NCBI GenBank assembly: GCA_013398615.1
Contig: VZSR01000692.1
Span: forward strand, 156,444 to 220,443
Direction: 5' to 3'
From: Brachypodius melanocephalos
Taxonomy: Eukaryota; Chordata; Aves; Passeriformes; Pycnonotidae
DNA: 64,000 nt
Shown: piece after piece, positions 35,501 to 50,500 of the stretch
Numbering within the stretch: position 1 is the stretch's first letter
Layout of the letters: each line of letters starts with the position of its first letter
Translations under genes and position numbers: made by a program
The notes under the pieces: model-generated
The model's input: only the letters and a program-made list of their open reading frames with translations
Told to the model about the DNA's origin: nothing
The model's database searches: none

Positions 35501-38500
35501 AGAACAGGGATGAGACAGACACTGTGGGGAGCAGCTGTGCGCCCACCCCCAGGGCCAGACCAGGACCCCCAAGAAGGGGCTCCTGTCCCAGCTCCAGCAA
35601 ACACAGGTGGTGTTCAGCCTGAGGCCCCTCAGATGCAGCTCTCCAAAAGCTGGGCCCCAGGACTCGTGTGTCCTTGCTGCTTTCGATGAGATTTTCACCC
35701 CACAAACGCTGGAGGATCAGGAGGAACAGCACACGCCCTCATGCCAGAGGCAGCAGGTCCTGCAGACTCTGTGAGAGAGGGCAGGGTGCCAGCACCTGGT
35801 GTGCAGGACCTGCCCTGTGTCCTTGCCCCTGGGGTCACACAGCAGCCCTGAGTGAGGAGGGGCAGGAGCTGGATCAGGACAGATGCTCCCCAGCTGCCCT
35901 GCTGCCTCAGGGGTGAGGTGTAGCTTCAGCACAGTGAGCTACAGTCAAGGGTCACCCAAACACTGGTTCTTACCCCAAACTGTCCTTTATGGCCCAGGGC
36001 GGATGGAGCCACCCCAGAGCAGGGCTCAGCTTAGCTGTTCAGCAGAGCATGGGAGCCCTTGCTCCAGTAGAGGGGTTGGTTTCTGCCCAGTGCCTGGTGG
36101 GATGCAGCTCCTTTGGGGAGTGGGCAGGGGTGCCCCATGCAGCAAGAGATGTACTCCCAGGGGCTGGCACCAGCAGCATCTCACAGGTGGCTGTCCAAGC
36201 CCATGCCCCAGCACAGTGCTCACCAGGGACATTTGCCCCTTTGGGGGCTCCTGCAGCATCGAGCACAGGCAGGACTCCCACTCTAGCCTGGAGGTGCCCA
36301 CCCACGAGTTTACAGCATTGCAGCAAGAGTGGAGTTGCTCTTCTCAGGTTTATCAAGCAGAGTCCAGCTCTGACACCACTGCTTTTAACAGGATTAAACC
36401 CAACTTCAAAGGCAGTAGACGTCCCTGTTCCCATCTCAATCCCCACCCCATCCCTGCTTCCTTTGCCCATATTTAGATTCTCCCCTCAGGGGCTGTCTCC
36501 TTGGGGCTAAATCCAGACATAGGAAGGCAAGGTGATACTGGCTGCTTGATTCCCAGATAATTTAAGGTTATAACAATTACATCTCCTCTGGAATCTGTCC
36601 TCACATCCAGTGTTTGGAAATAATTGATTTCCTCTGGAGCCTGCACAAAGGCCACCTTGCTGCCCCTGACTCAGAGCCACATGAGCCACAAAACTATTTA
36701 AAAGGGGGACACTCTTGCTTTAAACAAAAGCTCCAAGAGTCACTGTCCCCACATCCACCATGCCCTTGTGTTCCCAAACTGCCCCCAGCCTCTTACCCTT
36801 GGCTGGAGCCCTGGGTTTCTCTGGCTCTTTGCACCCTGTTATTTGCATCCCAGAGCAGCACCATGGACAAGTGGTGCCAGGCTGGGGCTGTGCCAGTGCT
36901 GTGCCCAATAGGTGAGTGCCATGGTGCCAGCACAGGGCCAAGGTCTCCCAACAGCCAACGGGGTTGGCACGGGACTGAGTGTGACAGCTCTGTGCCAGGG
37001 GACATCTTGTTGCCTGGGATGGGGACACTCTGGCTCTAGCTCTCCTCTGCACTCTGGGTAAGGTCTGTCTCCAAAAGAGACAACCCTGTCCATCCCATGT
37101 GTGCCACCATCAGGTTGTGTTGGTGTTGGATGTGAAGTAGCTGGAAAGAGGGAAAAAAAGTTGAAAAGGCAGTCAGAGCAGCTGCCAGGTCCCTCAGAGT
37201 CTCCCACCCTGTGTGGGAGCAGCACATGGGAAACTGAGGCAGCGGTTTGGGATCCTGGCATCGCTGCAGCGCACGGGCTGTGCCACTTACCTGCACTAAC
37301 CATCTTTATCACCAAATTCTCTTCCAGTGGCTAAAAGCTGCCCACCTCCCAGTCTGTGTGGCAGCTAAATCTCCCCCAGCGATGCCACAGTTGCCACCAC
37401 ACATTTGAGGGCACTGAGGGCTGGGTCCTGCCAGGCCCTGTGGGTGTGTGAGATGCTGGCCCTGGGCTGCTCCAGGAAACAGGGGGCCAGGGTGAGCCCC
37501 AGTTCCTGCCTGACTGCCCCAGGAGCAGAGATGCTGGGGAGGAATAGTGCCCAGACAGGGCACACAGGGCATGGCATGCAGGGATGGGACAGGGCACACA
37601 GGGCATGAGGTGCAGGGATGGGACAGGGCACACAGGGCATGGCATGCAGGGATGGGACAGGGCACACAGGACTCGTACAGGAGTACTCAGGGGTGCAGGC
37701 AGGGCTTGTGCAGGGTGTGGGTGCCCCCTCATGGTAGCTGCCACCACTGCTGCAGCAGGATGGCACAGCCAGGCTGACACACAGCCCCCCCGGCCCCTCT
37801 GCTCTGGCCTCTCCTCAGGGCTTCCACCTCCTCAGGGCTCAATCTTGGGACACACACCTACCCTGACAGTTTGGGGAAACAGGGACCAAGGAGAGACACG
37901 TGGCTTCCGCCCTGGGCTGAGGAAACCTGTGATTGACAGTGTCCACAGGAGGGCACAAAATTCCTACAAATCCACCAATTTTAATAGTCCTGCCCCAGGA
38001 TGGCTGATGTCCTCCATGGTGCTGGCAGCACAACAAGCAGGGAAGGGGGAACCCCCATGTCTGTCAGCTAAGGCCCCTTTTCCCCCTTCTCCCAAAGTGC
38101 TTCCTGCAGCACAGTGGGCCCCCATGCTGGTCAAGCAGAAGCAGGGATGAGACCCAGTATCTCAAAGCACATCACTCAAACCCATCACAGCACAGACATA
38201 TGCAGCACCATGGTGAGTGTGGGATTTTGGGGGACTTAGAGCCCTGTGCAAGACAGCAGTAGCCAGCTGCAGACAGCCAGCTGTGGGATGCACTGTACCC
38301 AGATTCCATGCATCCCATCTCACCTCTGCACTGATGCTGTGCCAGGTATGCTGAAACACCTACACATAATGTCAGGAACACACCATTCACATATTTCACC
38401 CTCTTGAGACCACAAATGGTGCTTTTCACCCCAAAAAGCTGCTTTTGGGAGAGGATCCCTGGCTCCTGCAAGGAATTGTGGGGATGGCACAGCGACAGGA

Positions 38501-41500
38501 TGCCAGGATCAGCGTCACCAGCAGTCACAAGTGGCTCAAGGATGCGTAACCCTTTAAAGGTGCTGCCTACATAGCAAAAGCGCTGCAAGTATCCCCTTTA
38601 AAGGCTTAGGCATCCTTGGGCTTCAGCAGCTCCCTGTTTGCCTTGCATCCCCTCCTAAATGCAGCTATCACAGCCCCCCTTCATCCTCACAGCCTTCTCC
38701 AGTGCTGCTATGAGACAAAGGTACAGGCAGGATGAGAAAGCCCCCATGGAAAAATAAATGGTGCCTCCCTGCCAAGAGGAGCTGGGCATCCTCAGGATGC
38801 TAAAATAGAGGATTTAGGAGAGGATTCCTCCTTTTTATTTACCACAGTCCCCAGAGTTTTGCTGCCACAAGCTAGTGGCATTGCTTGGGACAACAGGATG
38901 GGACTGGGAGAGACCTTGGTGTCACCATCCTCCCATGGTGGGTCCTTAGAGGATGGTACCGTGGTCCTGCATCTCTCTGGGTGAGGATGCAACTGTGGCC
39001 ACATCCTTCAGAAAGGAGCTGGGTTGCTATGGAGACACCAGCACATGTGCAGCCCTTGTGAGAGGGGAATTTGCTCTCAAGACTTCACATTAAAAAATAA
39101 ACTATAAACAACTGCTAAAGCCATTCAGTGTCAGTGGATGAAGAGCCCGTGGCAGGGGCAGTGACTGCTGTCAAACGCCAAGTCTAGACCCCATCCCTGT
39201 GCCATCCCCTTTTATCCCCCCAGCCATCCCTCTCATTTCAGTCAAAGGGCCTTGCTTTGGGGGTCTCTCCTCTGATTTACAGGGGATTTAACTGTCCTGC
39301 CAGGAGGAATGGCATTGAAGGCATGCTGGGTTCTGACATCCTCCATGTGCCCATCTGGGCTGAGCCATGGGCGAAAGATATCTCCAACTGCACTCCAACA
39401 GTATCCTGAACTTGCTCAACAACACAAAGCAATGCCCCAAAACCCAGAGGAGCCCTCCATGTTTGCATGGAGCTCAGATGCAGGGGGAGATGCCTCCCTG
39501 GTTCAATGACCAGTGCTCATCCATCCTGCCTGGCATAGGACAAGCCACCCTGCATGTTTTTAGAAGCTCCCCATGAGTTGGGAACCCCTTAGCAGGAGGG
39601 TTCTGGGGGCAGTGGGAGTGAAAAGTAGGTGGAGAATGGAGAGATAGGACTGGGGGAGATACCAATACATTCTGCACCAGGAGGTGACTCAGGTGCTCCA
39701 GAGTATCTTGCATCCAGGTGGTCCCCAGCAGAATCCACCAGGAGCAGCCGGAGGGTGTGACCAGTCCTGGTCTCTTCCCAGCCACAGATATCACTCCACT
39801 TTATAGCAATAAATAATTGTGTGGAGCTATAACTATGATCTTAACTCACCAGCAAGACAAGCCCATGATCAGGGGGCACAGAAATAGCTCTGCCACAGCT
39901 TTCCAAACTGCATGAACAGTTGGCTGTCATGCTAAAAAATGCCTGTGCCTGGCCCCCAGCACTGTCTTTGCAGCTGAACCAGGGGCACAGGTGCCAAAGC
40001 TACACTGGGAGCATCCTTCAAGTATTTCAGCAGCAGTGGGATGGGTGACCATGGGCTGCTGCACCTGGGCTGCCACAGCCCCTCAGGTCCCGAGCCAGGA
40101 ATAACACCCAGTGCAGCCCTCGGTGCCCTGGTGTGCAGCCAGGGAGTGGTCTTGTACATCACAGCTGACTCAAGCCATCCCACCACGGATGCTGGGCATC
40201 ACCCAAGAAGGAAACAGAAGTCCTGAACCACAGCCCAGTATCTAAAACCAAAGGGAATCAGTCACTGAAATCCCAAACACTGGCACCAGCTCAGCCCTGG
40301 GATGGGTGAGGCCATGGGCACCTGTTTTAAGTCAGCCACAGAATCAGTGTAAGTAACTGCTCTGTGTGCTGAAAGCAGCTCCCCTGCTCCTGCAAAGCCT
40401 GAACCCTGGAACAGCCAGGCAGACCCTGGAGATCTCCAGAAGTTGCCTGTCCTTGGAGGTCCTTGGCTCTCCACAGTGCTGACAGGGCTACACACAGTCA
40501 CCAGAGGAGGATGCATGTGGAGCAGGATGCACAGAGCAGAATGGGGTTGCCAGCCCAAAACTAGCCCCTCAGCTGAGGCAAGTGAGGTGAGAGGGAGAAG
40601 AGCAGCCATCCCCACAGAGATACAGCTGCCATGGAGAAAAGGAAGAGGATGGGGTACTGCTGGGGTGGGGGGCTGCCCTGAGGCACAGAATCTCCCAGAG
40701 CTGCAGGGTAGGTATGCAGGTAGGTGTGCAGGCAGAGGGGTGGAGGGTGAGTGCACCTACCACTGAGTGAGAGCTGCTTCTGGACACAGTGCCCGTGGTC
40801 GTCCTCCTGGAAGGGGGGCAGGCAGGGCCCGCAGGCTCCTGATCCCGGTGGGCAGAACTCTCGGCGCTGCAGGGCACAGTCCAGGCTCCGGGGACACGAC
40901 GCTGCTGTGGGGACAGGACAAAACAGCTCAGGAGGAGGAGAGGGGTCAAATACGCCCCCAGGTCAGTTCATGGCCTCTTGGAGTGGGACCCAGTTGCCCC
41001 GGGCTGCCCATGGCTGNNNNNNNNNNNNNNNNNNNNNNNNNNNNNNNNNNNNNNNNNNNNNNNNNNNNNNNNNNNNNNNNNNNNNNNNNNNNNNNNNNNN
41101 NNNNNNNNNNNNNNNNCAGCTGGGTCTTCATGCCAGGAGGTGGATCTCCCTGGGGGACACAAGGTCCCTGTGTCCTACCCAAAGCTGAGGCCACAACCAG
41201 GTGATGGTGGCAAACCATGTGCAGAGCTGGAGACAGAACTGTGACAAGAAGGGCTAGCACTCGTGCACCTGTGGCAAGGGGCTGTTGGGGACACACTGGG
41301 GTCCTGGCTTTGATGGTGGCACTGCTGGTCCTCCTGCAGCACGAGTGCCTTTCTCTCACAAGCTGGTGGCAGTGTAGAACCAGGTGCTTCTCAGTACACC
41401 CAGCACTCAGGTTGGGCACAATTTGTGGGAGGAAGAGCTGGATGGGGCCACAACTGGATGGGGTTTCACAGCTGGATTGGGGTGTGGCACACAGCTGCCC

Positions 41501-44500
41501 TACACTGCCCCTCACCTTGCCTTGCAGGGGCATGCCTGCAGCAGTGGGCAGGGAGCAGGACTGCAGGGCTGCACTGGGAGCAGGGCCAGGCTGGCAATGA
41601 GTCACAGCAGGAACCATCTCCCAGCACCAGCCCATGTGCCCCAAGCAGTCCCTGCCAGCCCTCACCACCCACACCCACACCAGCAATGCACCAGCCACCT
41701 GCCCACCCCTGCACCTGTGCCTGGGCATGGCAACACCAGGGACAGCCTCGGAGCACTCCACAGCAAGGGCCACCACAACTGTGGGGCTGTCCTGAGCATC
41801 CCCAGCCCTGCAGCACACCAGAGGTGAGGGAGGCAGCACCCTCTACACAGTTGAGAGGATGGAACCGCCAGGACATAAATCATGACAGTTCAGCTCCCCC
41901 AGCAAGGGTGCAGGAAAGATGCCACCCCCAAGCCACACAAGCGGGATATGCAACCCCCTGCCTTTCCATGGCCATATTTCACCATCAAACTACTCCCTGG
42001 AGGGTGCAGCTAGTAATAAGAACCCCCAGCTTGTTCCCAGGCAATGCCCCACTGCACCCCACGAGGAAGTCATCACCTTCCCCACCTCAGCTGGCACTAG
42101 CAAGGGTACAGCAACTGCAATTTTAATGCTGGCTCACCCCCACAGCAGGCACAGCAGCCTGGAGAGCAGCTTGGGGTGGGGGAAAGTGCCCACCGTGCCC
42201 ATGGGAACTGGGTTTTTTGCTGGACTGGAGATGGTGTGGGGCTCGGCCACATGGCTGGGAGGCAATTAGTGCTTAATGGGCACATCATCAGATGTCTAAG
42301 CACAGAAATTGGACTTGGCTCCTGGCTTCACCTCCCCAGGGTGACTCTCAAGGCCTCTTCGTTTAAAAATCAGGGCAGGGGGAGGTTATGGCACTGTGCA
42401 GCCTCAGGCTGGGGACATGTCACAGCCCCGTGGGGCACTGGGGAACACACGTGTAGGGGCCCCTGTCTGTGCCACAGGCTCATGGAAACACTTCCCCCCA
42501 GAACTGGTGCTGCCAAAAGCTGATGACTGGCGGAGAATGTCACCCCAGTGTGGGTCACCCCACAGCACCAGACATCGACAAGACCCTCAGAACCACCTTG
42601 TGAGGACTGATGGGGCAGAGCCAGAGTCCAGCCACTGGGTAAATAAAGCCCAGGCTGGATCCAAGTGAAGGCTGTTATCTCTGTTTGAGGAACGAGCTGT
42701 GCTTGCCCAGCTGTCACTGGCTGCAATTCAGAGTTCCCCATGTGTCACCAGCCAGTGACTGGTGAGCTGGCAGCGCTGTCTGGGCACCCTGTGGAGTGAG
42801 GGGCTTTGCCACTCTCTGAGCCCACCTCAAAGCCAAGCAGTGCGAGTCCTGTGCCAGTGAGAGTGGGCACCTCAGTGCCATGCTAGATGATGCAGAGCAA
42901 GCGCTCTGTATCCCAGCAGCCAGGCGCCACAGGGGCACCTCCAATCCTGACCGCTGCCACCCTGCAGGGCTGTCAAACTACACTGCCCCAATGCTGCCCC
43001 ACCCCTGCACACACACACATTCCTGGGGGCTGCTGCCACCCATCAGTGCTCAAACAGACAGGTGCTGGGTTCCCCAACACTCTGGCCATAGGTCCCCACC
43101 TGAACACTCACCCCAAGGTGGGATACTAGGGCTGGCACAGCATGTGGGTCCTAATTCCACCCAGCTTGTGGACATGTCATCACCATGCCACCCACCTGTT
43201 ACCAGTGCCAGCACGCCTGCTGCAGCTCCCAGTCTTGCCTCTGCACCTGCAGGGCTGCTGTTGAATCTGGGGGAGTTTGGGATCCCCCCACTGCAACCAC
43301 ACCCCCTGCTTGGCAGCAGTGTGGCCCAGCATGGCCTGGCCACAAGTGGGATGGGCAGAGGGACCCAAGCTGGGGTCCAGCAAGGACCCTAACCTTGCAT
43401 TGCCCTGCCAGCAGGACAGTACAGGCCAGAGGGAGAGCAATGAATGATATGGAATGTGTGGCCAGCACCAGACATGGCACAGCCAGGATGCTGCTGTCCA
43501 GATGTGCCTGGGGTGTTCAGAGGAGGGGGATGCTCCAATTGCTGCCGTTGCCCTGCCTTGGTGCTCAACTCCTGTGCGGGTGGGCCCAGAACAGCACAAG
43601 ATTACAGTTACCCAAGGGTAACCCCTTAAACCAAGCTCAGGCCTGGGCTGAGCTGCCGGTGCTGCAGGAGCTGTGTGGCTCCCTGCAGGCAGGACCCAGC
43701 CCAAGGCCAGCAGGTGCATGGGACACCGCAGCTGGCACAGACAGACAGCAGGTGGGCATGAGCTGGGGACACAGAAACAGACCTGTGCCCAGGAGGAAAC
43801 ACGGCCATGTGAGCTGCAAGGCCTCAGGATGTGTTATCCATGGGGAAAAGCTGAGCACAAAGCTCCATCCCCAAGGACTCACCCGGAGGAGAGTCAGGCA
43901 CCCTGGGTGGTACTCAGGACCAGCAGAGTGCTCGTGACTGGGGGTGCCCAGACAGGGCATAGAGCCACTGGCAGTCACAGACCAGGTGAAGCAGCTCTTC
44001 AATACTCATACCAAAACGTACAGGTGAAAAAGAAACAAAAATAAACCCAAGGAGAACATCTGTGTGGCCAGGGAGGCAAGGACTGCCCCCGCTGCATCAC
44101 TGCTGCAGATAGAGAGATAAAAGTGAACGTAAGAGGATAATTAACTAGCACTGAGCACTGGTGTGAATGTTTAAGGTCCCAGCAATGCCAACACCCAGCC
44201 TCCCTCTCAGCTGCCAGCCCCAGTGCCAACAGTGTGAGCTGGCAGAGCCCCCTGGGCATGGGCAGAGCCCCCTGGGCATGGGCAGAGCCCCCTGGGCATG
44301 GGCTGAGCCCACTGGGCAAGGGCTGCACAGCCACGTGGGCACAGAGCAGCCTGCCCAGGACCACCGGCTCTGGCCCCTCTGGCAGGACACAGCACCCAGT
44401 GGGACATGGACACTGGGCATGGGGGATATTGGGGTGTATGGGGAACAGGGTGCAGGTCTCACTCCCACGTCGGGTTTTGCAGGGCAGCTGAGGCTGTGGA

Positions 44501-47500
44501 AGACCACAGAGGCCCAGCAGTGCAGCAGCCCCCTCAGGGCCTGCAGTGCTGTGGTCTTTGCCAGCTCCACTCCAAGGTCACTCTTTCTCCTCCTCTTCCT
44601 CTTCCTCATCCTCCTCCAGCCAGATAATGTGGGAACTGCTGAGGGCTCTGCCCTCCCAGTACTTCCACTGCCCTTGCACTGGCAGTGGCTTCCTCCCAGC
44701 TCTGCAAAGTGCTCCTGTCTCTGTAGGAGTGCTCTGGAGCAGGCCCTGGGCAGGCTGGCATGATGCCCCCACCAGATCCCAGCCCCTGAGGTCTCACTAC
44801 CCCCTGTCCACAGCCTCCCTGTCCAGGGGCAGTGCTGCTGTCCAGCAGCAGGCTGGAGCAGGGCTTGCTGAGGCACCCCAGCACCTCACCTACACTGCCC
44901 CATGCCCAGGGATCTGGCTCCTGAGTGAATTAGGAACAGTGACTGCCAGCAACTGCAGTAATAATGCCAGGCTGGACGCTGTACACACCAGTCACGGGTG
45001 ACACACACCAAGCAGAGGTGACACCAGCCACAAGTGATCACAGAGTGACTGCAAGATGGACACCCCACTGGTGGCTGCGACCTGGTGGGCTTCCTGACCT
45101 AGCTGCATCTCCCTGCCCTGCTGCATCTTGCACTAGGAAGCAGATGGATGGGGACTAGGCTGAACCTCTGGAGCAATGTCAACTCCTGGGCACAGCTGGC
45201 ACCACTGCTCGGGCAGTCCCTGTACATGTCCTGCCACTGCCAGCAGCTGCTCACATCACTGCTGCATTTTCCTGCCCCTGAAAATGCAGCAGCCAAGCTC
45301 CCTCCCACGCAGAGACAGCAGAGCAGGGCTCTCTGCAGTGCTGACCCTGCAAACCAGGAGTGGGGGGACACTGGTCACATCACATCACTACTGGGGAGAG
45401 AGCATGTGACACAGCCATGGCCACCAGTCTGGCCCCATGTCCTGCAGCAGCACTGGTGTGTGCTAGTCCACCAGTGGGGCAGCAGCTGGAAGTGCTTCTT
45501 TGTGCTTCAGCAGATTTGGTCAGGCAGATACAACCTGCCACCAGCTCCCATCCCTGAGGCCAACAGGGCTTGTGTCCTGGCTCCCAGCTTCGGCTGGTGG
45601 GTGCTGAGGTCTGGCCCAGCTGGCAGGGATGATCTCCAGCAGAGTTTCTGTCACAGCCAAGAAACAGTGCCAATAGCCTCAGGCCACAGGCTGGGGACAG
45701 GGAACACCTGTAGGGAAACCCCTGGGAGCATTCCCCATGCCTGCACAGCAAACACCTCACTGCACCCTGCTCCCATCGAGGGGACCATCCCATTGATGGG
45801 ACAGTCCCACCAGACACAGCCCCACCCAGAACAACAGAATAAGGCCTCGTCAGCCCCCCCCCACTCCCACCTCCCACCCCCATCCCCATCCTGCTAGTGC
45901 TGCTTTGGGGCCACCAGCCCAGAGCCCTGGGCTACAGGCAGCACAGACAGTGTGGTGGACACCCATGCTGCAGCCCTGAGGCCATCATGATGGGCATCAT
46001 GATTCCAGAGCCTTGTCCTGCTCCACATTCAATGCCAAGGGTGAAAGGGAGGGCCAGGAGGAGCTGAGCCAGGTTCCTGCAGAGGTGGGGAGATGCCAAG
46101 CCCTCAGCAGCCCCCAGCACATTGTCTCCCAAAGACCAGCGTTGCCCCAGAGCCTGCCCCTGCTCTAGAGGAGACCCCATCTACAAGCACCCCAAAATCC
46201 CAAGCTGCTCCTGTGATTCCTGGCTGGAGCAGAATCAGACAATCTCCACGAGGCTGAAGGAGTGGAATTTTGTGTCATCGCGACTCAAAACCCCTTAGCT
46301 GGGCCAGAAAAATCCCTGTTCCCTGCCCTGGCAGTCTGGCTGCTATGCAAACAAAACAGCTGGACTGTCAGGGCTGTGGGAACAGGAGACAGCACTGGGA
46401 TGGGTGTAAACAGCTCCAGCAAACCACAGATCCAGACCCCAGCAGAGACTGGGCAGAGCCAGGAGGTAGAAGAGGACACGGCTCTCCTTGTCTGTGGCCA
46501 GTGAGGAGAGCATCAAGCCAGCGAGACCCCCTGGTATCCCAGCCTCAACAACCCTGGATGCTGACAGCCCCAACTCCAGCCCTGCAGAGAGTGCTACATC
46601 CAGGATGTGCATCACTGCATCGCCCCTGTGCCCCTGCTGTGCCAGGGGGTCTCCAGCCACAAGTGGCTTCAGATATTCAGGAAGAGAAGAAACAATAAAA
46701 AAGCAAAAGGTAAACCAGGTGCCACACACCATTTTCTCAGGCCTGCCTGCCCAAACCTGCCGCTGGCTTTGCTTTGCTGCATGCACACCCACCCATACTG
46801 GGGACCCCAGGCTGGCACCGATGCCACCTCATCCCAGTGCATCTGGCTGCTCTTTGCAGCTCGAACTACCCACTTTAAATCTTGTTTATCAGGTTTTGCT
46901 CAAGTAAATACCAATGATCTTTGCACATGCCCTGAGCCTGCTGGGGCCAGGGCTGGGTTCTTTAATTCCCTTCTTATTGGGCAGGTTTTGCACCACGTCA
47001 CAAGCGAAGCAGCTGGTGGCCAGGGCTATGGTGCAGGGCAAGCACCATCAAGGGGCCCCTCCTCGCACCCCTGAGGTGCTCTGGAATACTCCAGTGATCA
47101 GCACAGCATTGTGCTGAACACTTGTTGTACCGGCATGGCAGGGGATGGGCAGCTCTGGCACCACAGACCCACCTGAAGCGCTGAGCAGTCTGGGGGGAAG
47201 GGGTGGGGTCCAGCTCACTCCTCTCGGCATTCCTGGGCAGTGAGCCAGCAGCAGGAGAGCACCCCATGGGTACACATTTGCACAGTGAGCTGCAGCAGAG
47301 CCACAGCCCTGAGTGAGCGTTCCCGGTGTGATGGCACGGAGGTGGGAGAGGGCAGCCCATCCCACAGCTCAGCACCCAAGGAGCTGCCAGGCCAGGAGCC
47401 ACCACGGCTCGGTCATCTGAAAGCAGTCACAGGCTCCCACACACTCTCACTGCTGGGCTGGAAATAGCCATCTGGAGCAGCAGCACTGCTGTGCCCACCA

Positions 47501-50500
47501 GGGCCAAGATGCTCTTTAGCAAAGCCAAAGCCATCCCACACCACCACCAGAGAAATCCTGCAGCGTTTGGGAAAGAGGCACCAGCAGAATTTTGCTGATG
47601 ACTCCAGCAGCACAGAGGTGGCATTGTTCAAGGTGGAGATTTTGTCTGTCTGTCCAGCTCCCTTTTGTCTAGCCATTGCCTGGCAGAAGCCCCGGTGCTC
47701 CCACCAGCCCATCACCCTGAAACAGGTGCCTTGGGACATAGCTGCTCACCCACGGGTGCTGCAGCAATAGGGGTAACCTTTATGGCTGTTGGAACACCCA
47801 TTAGAAGAACAGCCTTTGGAACAACAGCCTCTGGAAAAAGGGCTGGCAAGGGGACTCTGGGTGGGCACCCTCTGTGCCGCCTGTGCAAGAGCAGAGGCAG
47901 GCAGAAAGGCAGGGGCTGCAGCACCCACCCTGCTGGGGCCGCACCTACGGCTACGCCCGTGCTGACTCAGCCACCAGCAGTGATAAAGACCTGCAGGGCC
48001 ACCGTGTCCCATGGGGCAAGGCCCACAAACTGAGGCCCCATCAACACAGAAACTGGGGGTCCATGGCATGCACAGCTGCATCCTAGGGGTGCTGGTGCAT
48101 GCAGCATCCCAGGGCTCTTTAAAAAGGGCTGCAGATGGTGCCAAAAGAGCTGGATCCAGAGATTTTTGGGCTACATGCTGCACAGGAAGAGCCAGCTCAG
48201 GGAAACCCTCTCCTTCGTAAGCCAGGAAGCCAGGAATGGTGGTTGCAGGATGGGTCACGTTACAGCAGCTCGCCGGCCATCCTCTCTCCCAATTTAGGGC
48301 CCTGTCTCTCTCTGACAGGTGCAAGATGACAAATTCCCCGAGGCAGAGCAGCTCCTCACCCACAAGAGAGCTCTGGGCTCCCTAGGAACACTCCCTCGCA
48401 GCAGCCACTGGTGCTGTGGGTGCACTGGAGACCTGTACTTTCCACACTTCTGCCTCCACCTCCACCACAGTCTCTACAGGCACAGAATAGGGGCCAGGGG
48501 CCCAGGGAACCCCTATGTCATGAAGAGTCAGGGTCCCTGCCAGCACTCAGCTGACATGTCACCTCTCATGTCACCCACCTAGTGCGAGGGGTTCCCACTC
48601 AAACAGCAAATACGTCCCATAGGCTTTGCCATCCTCTATCTGTGCAGGAAGTACCCCGGCTTGTGCCACAGTGTGCATGGGTTAACACGGGCAGCTGCAG
48701 CCCACGGTGCTCCGGGGCAGGATAAGGCAGGGATCAGGACCTGCTCCGGCTGCGTTTCCTTCCTCCAATTCAAAGCTCACTCCAGGCACTTAACAGCCAG
48801 TTTCTTTCCACTGCAGTTCTCGTTAGCTCACAAAGTGGCTAATTACAGGCCTGCAGCTGCCATTTGGAGCGGCAGCAGTGCTGGGTTATGCCCAGACACA
48901 GGAGGGAGACACCTCAGTGCTGGCAGTGGCGCTGGGGCCAGGCCCTGGGGCTTTGGGGCCAGCCAGCCCAGGGGAATCACCTCCCCTGTCATGAACCAGA
49001 CCCAGAGCTTTTGGTGGGGACCATGCACCAGGGCACTTTATAGATTTAATGCAGAGATGGGACTGATGGCAGCTTCTGTACCCTGTGCCCAAGAACCCAG
49101 CACTTTGCACATGGGGAGAGGCCATCCCATCACGCTTCTTATCCCTGGGCACCAAATCACCGATTCTGTCAACAACATGCCCATCATCACATTGATGCTC
49201 TTGCCTGCAGCAGCCCCCATTAACTTTCTCATTCCTGGAGTCCCCAGTGTGCTATCACCCCCTCTGTCCCCATCATCACCACACCTCTCCTGTCTCCAGC
49301 ACACTGTCCATCCTGTGACCCCTTCTGTTCCCACTGCCACACTGTCACCCTTGATACTTCCCATCACCCCTCTAGTCTCCAGCATCCACCACCAACCTGC
49401 CTGTCCTCAGTGCTCTGTGACCACACTGTCACCTCCCTGACACTGTGCCCCCCCCGGAAGCTCCCAGCAGGGCTAAGCCGATTTTCTTCCTTAATACCCC
49501 CATGGCCCAGAAGAGACATTTCAGGCAAACATCAACGCACCTTCCCCTGTGCTGCGGGAAGACCCAGGCTCCCTGGGGACTGAGGGATCCCTGGGTGGGG
49601 GACCAATCTCCAGAGCTGCCAGGAAATCACAGGACCTGACTCTGCACAGTACAAGCAACAGGCCCCTGGCTCTGGAATCCCAGTCTCCCCACCCTGAGCT
49701 CTAGGTCTCCATGCACTGGTACCTCCAGGGTATTGCTGGGGTGCACATGGATTTGTGAGTCCCCACAAAGCTACAGCAAAAGGGATGAGGGACTTTCATC
49801 CCATCTCTTCCATAAACTCTTCCTTGATGCTGATTCTGCAATTGGAATTATCAGATATCTTTCCACCCACTGCCCCTCCTCAGGCCCACAGACCCAGCCC
49901 TGCCCATGTCCCTAGGATGGGTACTAGCTCCTTGGAGCCCCATGGGATGCCTGTGTCCCACATCCCAGCTCCTCCACACCTCACCCCCACAAGGGCTCCT
50001 TTCCCACAGTGGGAGCCAGCTGAGCACATGAAACCACAGATAACAAAGTGGGGACATTACGTCCAAGAATAAAACCACATGGAAAATTAAACTTGGGAGA
50101 AGCACCCCAGCTTCTGCGTGGAGAAACACTGGGCCTGCACCAGTGTGGCAGAGGACACCCCAGCACGCAGCCATGGGAGACCTGAAGGGATGGGATGGCT
50201 GAGTGGAACCACTGCCCACCACCACCACTCCCAGGGGGGACCCAGACAACCTTTCCCGTGCCTCAAGAAAAAACTGGGGCTGCTTCCTGCAGACCGACTG
50301 ACAGAATGTTGTGGGGCTGAGACCATTCCCTGCTCACTCACTGGGCAGAGCTCAGCAGGGCAGCCAGGCCCTTGCAAGCACCACAGGTGCAGCACCAGTC
50401 CTGCCGTCTTGCTCCCAAGAGCAGCTTGGAGCTGTTGCAGCTTCAGGGCTCAGCATGGGGGTCCCTGGGGCTACTGCGCCCACTGCATCCCAACCCTGTC

